This document shows, piece after piece, positions 12,177 through 15,594 of a DNA stretch of 15,594 nucleotides. Made by a program: the position numbers and the translations under genes. The notes below the pieces were generated by a model, which was given only the letters and a program-made list of their open reading frames with translations, was not told the DNA's origin and did no database searches. Source of the stretch: JAKPCT01 sp029553165 (GTDB lineage: Bacteria; Bacillota; UBA4882; UBA8346); the NCBI GenBank assembly GCA_035359995.1, contig DAORZT010000060.1:1-15594 (forward strand), in the 5' to 3' direction. Each line of letters begins with the position of its first letter. The stretch's first letter is position 1.

Positions 12177-13925
12177 ATGAAGATCTTACTTACCACTTTA
12201 AACGCTAAATATGTACATACCGCTTTGGGACTGTGGTACATTTACCAGTACTGTCACCCGGAATATCCGGAGCTGATGTTTAAAGAATATAACATCAATC
12301 AGGAATTATCCTGGGTTTGCGGGGAGCTATATTTGGAAAAACCGAAAGCTATCGCTTTCTCCTGTAATATCTGGAATATTGAAGCGACACTGACGATCTG
12401 CCGGTGGCTCAAACAGGTTGAGCCGGAAATCACAGTTGTTCTGGGCGGACCTGAAGTTTGGTCCGAACCGGTTGCAATAATGGAGCAAAATCCGGCAGTC
12501 GATTTCATAATAGTTGGTGAAGGAGAACTCACCTTTAAAGAGTGGTTAGACCATTTTCACCGGACCAACCCTGATTGGAAGAGGGTGAAGGGTCTGGTGT
12601 TCCGTACAACAGACGGAATTGTTCAAAATGAACTCCGCCCTGATATCAGCGATTTAAGCATTCTCCCCCGGCCTTACCCGGAAGAGTTGAGCGACTTTCG
12701 CCAGAAACTGCTCTATTACGAAACCACCCGTGGTTGTCCTTACCAGTGCCAGTATTGTCTGTCGGCCAATGAAAAGGGAGTACGCTATTTCCCGTTGGAA
12801 CAGGTCAAAAATGACCTATTACACTTTATTAACAGTAAGATTGCCCAGGTTAAGTTTGTAGACCGTTCTTTTAACTGTAACCCAAAGTGGGCCAAGGAGA
12901 TCTGGCGGTTTCTGCTGGAGCATCCCGGTGAGACCAACTTTCATTTTGAAGTGGTAGCTGATTTGTTGGATGAAGAGTCAATTGCCATCCTGCAACAAGC
13001 GCCACCGGGAGCATTTCAGTTTGAAATCGGGGTTCAAAGTACCAATCCGGAAACCATCAGGTTAATCCAGAGAAAGATGGACTTTAGCAAGTTGGCTGCC
13101 AATGTAACCAAACTGGTGCAGACGACCAATGTCTTTATCCATTTGGATCTGATTGCCGGGCTACCGGCTGAAGACTATGCGAGTTTTAAACGGAGTTTTA
13201 ATGAAACAATTCAATTAAGACCGCACCGGTTGCAGTTGGGGTTTTTAAAACTGCTAAAAGGATCAGGTTTGCGTAACAAGATTAGCGAATACCGGTACGA
13301 GTTTACCCAAGAGAGTCCGTATGAGATTTTGTCGAATCAATGGATTAGCTATCAGGAGATCTTAAAATTAAAAACAATTGAAGATTTATTGGAGAAATAT
13401 TATAATTCCGGGCGTTTTAAGCTCTCATTGGAATATTTATTCTCGCAGTTTGAGTCGGCGTTTGACCTGTTCGAACAGTTTGCGGATTGGTGGAAAGCCA
13501 GGCAGTATGACCAGTTTTCCCATAAAAGTAAGGATCTTTATGGCTACTTACTTCAGTTCTACGAGAGTTTGGGGAAAGATAGCTTAGTTTTTCGCAATCT
13601 CTTAAAGTATGACTTGCTCACCCAGGAGCGGATGGTCGAGTTGCCGGAGTGGACGGGAGGAATTGCTTCCGAACTGAAGAATTTTGGCTATGAGTTTTGG
13701 AAGGACCCAACCAACATTGAGAAGTACATTCCCGAACTTAGCGGCCTTTCGATTCGCGACATCCAGCGCCGGGTTTTGTTTGCGGATTTTGCGTTCGATC
13801 CCATTCAGGTAAAACTCCAACCATGGCTGGAACCGGAGCAGGACCGGACGGTTATTCTGTTTGTTTATGGAAAGAATATTCGGAACTATAGGATTGAAAC
13901 AACGGTTAAAAGTGGCAGGATGTAA
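12177..13925 (+). CDS. Cobalamin-binding-type radical SAM protein with DUF4080-like C-terminus
   Basis: Iron-sulfur enzyme of 582 aa. An N-terminal Rossmann-like B12-binding-type domain (about 1-150: L-N-A-K-Y-V-H-T-A-L-G-L, then V-V-L-G-G-P-E-V and I-I-V-G-E-G-E-L) lacks the classic D-x-H-x-x-G, as is common in this subgroup, so cobalamin may not be bound as in methionine synthase. The radical SAM core (about 175-400) has the cluster motif C-P-Y-Q-C-Q-Y-C (Cys187, 191, 194), with F-E-I-G-V-Q-S and D-L-I-A-G-L-P. The C-terminal 180 residues match the DUF4080 type that accompanies such proteins. Reaction and substrate are unknown. TAAGGAG lies five bases before ATG 12177. The secreted propeller gene follows 20 bases after the stop and is probably in the same transcript. 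Confidence 0.9.
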   Translation: MKILLTTLNAKYVHTALGLWYIYQYCHPEYPELMFKEYNINQELSWVCGELYLEKPKAIAFSCNIWNIEATLTICRWLKQVEPEITVVLGGPEVWSEPVAIMEQNPAVDFIIVGEGELTFKEWLDHFHRTNPDWKRVKGLVFRTTDGIVQNELRPDISDLSILPRPYPEELSDFRQKLLYYETTRGCPYQCQYCLSANEKGVRYFPLEQVKNDLLHFINSKIAQVKFVDRSFNCNPKWAKEIWRFLLEHPGETNFHFEVVADLLDEESIAILQQAPPGAFQFEIGVQSTNPETIRLIQRKMDFSKLAANVTKLVQTTNVFIHLDLIAGLPAEDYASFKRSFNETIQLRPHRLQLGFLKLLKGSGLRNKISEYRYEFTQESPYEILSNQWISYQEILKLKTIEDLLEKYYNSGRFKLSLEYLFSQFESAFDLFEQFADWWKARQYDQFSHKSKDLYGYLLQFYESLGKDSLVFRNLLKYDLLTQERMVELPEWTGGIASELKNFGYEFWKDPTNIEKYIPELSGLSIRDIQRRVLFADFAFDPIQVKLQPWLEPEQDRTVILFVYGKNIRNYRIETTVKSGRM

Positions 13926-13945
13926 GAAGAATATCGGAGGTTGGA

Positions 13946-14962
13946 ATGAAGTCACCTATTCTTTGGTTACTATGTTTTTTAATTGTTTGCAGCATTCTTC
14001 CCTGTAATGCCGAACTGCAAAAGTTGAGTCAGGGACCGAAGTTGGTCTATATGGATGCCAATAATCAGATCTGTTTAACTGATTTAGATAATGTAAAACC
14101 GCAAAAAATTGGAGTTGGACTGTTTCCAAAGATTTCGCCTGACGGTGAATATGTTGTTTATAAAATGGTCAATCGAATGTTAGTCTTGTATTCATGCAAG
14201 ACTAAATCATCTCAAACTCTCAACAGCTATGTTAAGGATTTTACCGGACCAGAGTGGTCGCCTAATGGGGACAGTTTTATCTTCTGTACCGAAGATGACA
14301 AACTTGCCGTTTATTCGTTAAAGACCAAATCCGCTCAAATCTTAAGCGGTGTCCCCGGAGACTGTTACAGCGAACTGCGTTGGTCACCTGATGGTACCAA
14401 TATTGTTTTGGTTGCAACCAAAGAAGGTAAAGATGAAGTTGTAATTGCATTGAAAAATAATCAATTCAAAATTATCAGCAAATCCTTACAGAGTAAATCT
14501 AAAACTTATTTTCAACCATGTTGGTCTCAAAATGGACGTTCAGTGTTTTTTCACGATCGAGAATATATCTATGAGATGGATCTGCAAGGGAAATTGTTAC
14601 AGCAATGGTCCATTGAACGGATTATTAAACCTGATATGTTTACAGCTACATATTTAATGACTGATGATCGCAAGAGTTGGATCTGTTTAATTGGAGCTGA
14701 TGATGAGGAAGATTATCAACTGTATAAAGAAAAAAGGTGTAGTATTTATCGCTACGATATTGCTACCGGTAAACGGGTCAGGCTGCTGCCCAAAGGATTA
14801 TTTGCTGATTCAATGAATTGGATGTCAGGGCGCAAAGCGATTATCTTTGATGGGTATACCAAAACAAATTCCGGTTTTGATTATAGTATTTATACACTTT
14901 CAATCCCTGCAGGGAAACTTCAAAAAATAGTTAAAGGTTATTCTCCGAGTTGTTCAAATTAA
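13946..14962 (+). CDS. Secreted beta-propeller protein (TolB/PD40-like)
   Basis: Exported 338-aa protein. Residues 1-22 are a signal peptide (basic start, hydrophobic core L-W-L-L-C-F-L-I-V, likely cut after C-N-A). The cysteines there do not form a standard lipobox. The mature part has repeated WD40-like/PD40 blades: I-S-P-D-G-E-Y-V-V-Y at 63-72, W-S-P-N-G-D-S-F-I-F at 104-113, W-S-P-D-G-T-N-I-V-L at 146-155 and W-S-Q-N-G-R-S-V-F-F at 193-202, followed by less regular blades. Such propellers bind proteins or sugars outside the membrane or act with the cell envelope; the ligand is unknown. CGGAGG at 13935-13940 lies five bases before ATG 13946. It follows the radical SAM gene closely, though a cytosolic enzyme and an exported propeller need not work together. 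Confidence 0.82.
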   Translation: MKSPILWLLCFLIVCSILPCNAELQKLSQGPKLVYMDANNQICLTDLDNVKPQKIGVGLFPKISPDGEYVVYKMVNRMLVLYSCKTKSSQTLNSYVKDFTGPEWSPNGDSFIFCTEDDKLAVYSLKTKSAQILSGVPGDCYSELRWSPDGTNIVLVATKEGKDEVVIALKNNQFKIISKSLQSKSKTYFQPCWSQNGRSVFFHDREYIYEMDLQGKLLQQWSIERIIKPDMFTATYLMTDDRKSWICLIGADDEEDYQLYKEKRCSIYRYDIATGKRVRLLPKGLFADSMNWMSGRKAIIFDGYTKTNSGFDYSIYTLSIPAGKLQKIVKGYSPSCSN

Positions 14963-15048
14963 AATACTACTTCAGTCAAATGCAGTAGCTTAAGCATATT
15001 AGCAAGCTTTAAAGTTGTTGGCAACTAAAATTTATTGAGAAATTTTAA

Positions 15049-15076
15049 GGGCTGTTGCGTTAAATTGCAACAGCCC
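15049..15076. terminator. Bidirectional terminator between convergent genes
   Basis: GGGCTGTTGC (15049-15058) and GCAACAGCCC (15067-15076) make a perfect ten-base-pair stem with an eight-base loop. On the minus strand it is followed by TTAAAATTT, on + by a poorer T stretch. It lies between the propeller gene ending at 14962 and the minus-strand gene ending at 15114. Confidence 0.7.
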
Positions 15077-15113
15077 GGTATTTGTAGTTAAATATTCAAT
15101 TGTTATTTGGTGA

Positions 15114-15594
15114 TTAGTCTAAGTCTAATTTGATACTAATATAGATATAGTCGTTATCAGATTTGTCGGATTTGATCTTTACATCAAGTTCATTATCTTT
15201 TGGAGCATAAGGCATGTATCCGTAATCGACATCATCCCAATCATGTTCCGGACGGCGGCTGAACCGATTCTTTTCAATAATGTCATAAGCAATATTGCGG
15301 GCGCGCATTGAATGGAAGATTGCTTCCCGATACTCGCCTCTCATATGTAATTTCCGTGCGTAATCTTGGTGTGCAAATGCTTTTGACAATCCATGAGCAT
15401 AACCATTTTTACGGGCTGCTAACTGTGCTTCCCGAATAACTGTTGCAGTACGGTTAAGGACTGCCCGGGAGTCTTGACGCATCCGTTCACGGTTATGGAA
15501 ATCCGGTTTATAGTGACCACGTCTTGGAGCAGGTGCCGGTCTTCTTGGAGGAGCTTCGATAGTCTTAACGTCTACGCGATAAGTAACCTGCCAT
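15114..15594 (-). CDS. 3' part of an unrecognised protein, cut by the window edge
   Basis: The frame is open to the right edge (first full codon 15593-15591), so the start lies outside and 159 residues are visible. Before the first visible ATG (15482) the frame reads a beta-like stretch Q-V-T-Y-R-V-D-V-K-T-I-E-A, then a Pro/Arg/Ala linker (P-P-R-R-P-A-P-A-P-R-R) and a charged helix; the gene therefore extends upstream of that ATG. A central helical block contains A-I-F-H-S-M-R-A-R-N-I-A-Y-D-I-I-E-K-N. The C-terminus is acidic and ends in alternating hydrophobic/charged residues (I-Y-I-S-I-K-L-D-L-D), possibly an edge strand. No family is recognised. Confidence 0.7.
   Translation of the reverse strand, partial: WQVTYRVDVKTIEAPPRRPAPAPRRGHYKPDFHNRERMRQDSRAVLNRTATVIREAQLAARKNGYAHGLSKAFAHQDYARKLHMRGEYREAIFHSMRARNIAYDIIEKNRFSRRPEHDWDDVDYGYMPYAPKDNELDVKIKSDKSDNDYIYISIKLDLD

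Noticed and set aside
13602..13955. Minus-strand frame of 117 codons at the end of the radical SAM gene
   Set aside because: It is fully antisense to a well-supported gene, and its composition follows from the codons of that gene.

Overview
The window looks like chromosomal DNA from a low-to-moderate GC, Gram-positive-type bacterium (Bacillota or a relative). Ribosome binding sites are strong AAAGGAGG-like sites about 8-9 bases before the start, TTG and GTG starts are common, promoters are of the sigma-A type (TTGAAA-17-TATTAT, TTGAAC-17-TATCAT), and the gene families (tandem GNAT, COG4586/4587-type ABC-2 exporter, cobalamin-type radical SAM protein with a DUF4080-like tail) fit that group. 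The genus cannot be told from the sequence. No rRNA, tRNA, CRISPR array, transposase or phage gene was seen.

Layout. Positions 16-2611 hold a DMT/EamA permease, a two-domain GNAT acetyltransferase and a RimJ/RimL-like acetyltransferase, all on +. A 370-base stretch without a convincing gene ends in a hairpin. A minus-strand XRE regulator (2982-3281) faces a small zinc-ribbon protein (3447-3617, 56 aa) across a divergent promoter/operator region, and that small gene is followed by a CPBP-type membrane protease homologue and a 354-aa protein of unknown function (to 5540). A SpoIIAA/STAS-like protein (5847-6245) converges with a 105-aa helical protein (6242-6559).

Positions 6723-11125 hold an ABC-2 exporter: permease 1, then a minus-strand gene, then permease 2, the ATPase and a small multi-pass membrane protein that overlaps the ATPase gene. 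The minus-strand gene (7701-8509) separates the two permeases, with its own promoter, two terminators behind permease 1 and a fresh promoter before permease 2. It is read here as two overlapping frames, but the coding signal runs continuously across a -1 shift. The membrane gene after the ATPase (10470-11125) has the same kind of -1 break. Both breaks can be repaired by one base in a short homopolymer. Behind the minus-strand gene lies a diverged second copy of its own C-terminal coding tail, the clearest unexplained structure in the window.

Positions 11192-15594 hold an amidohydrolase-type metal-dependent hydrolase (minus), a divergent radical SAM protein with a secreted beta-propeller (TolB/PD40-like) protein 20 bases behind it, a strong bidirectional terminator, and the 3' part of an unrecognised minus-strand gene that runs off the right edge.

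The exporter genes (permease 1, permease 2, ATPase) should form one complex in the cytoplasmic membrane although they now lie in two transcription units. No complete new defence or mobile system could be established. The best candidates for something undescribed are the XRE / zinc-ribbon / CPBP / 354-aa cluster and the gene inserted between the permeases with its duplicated tail.
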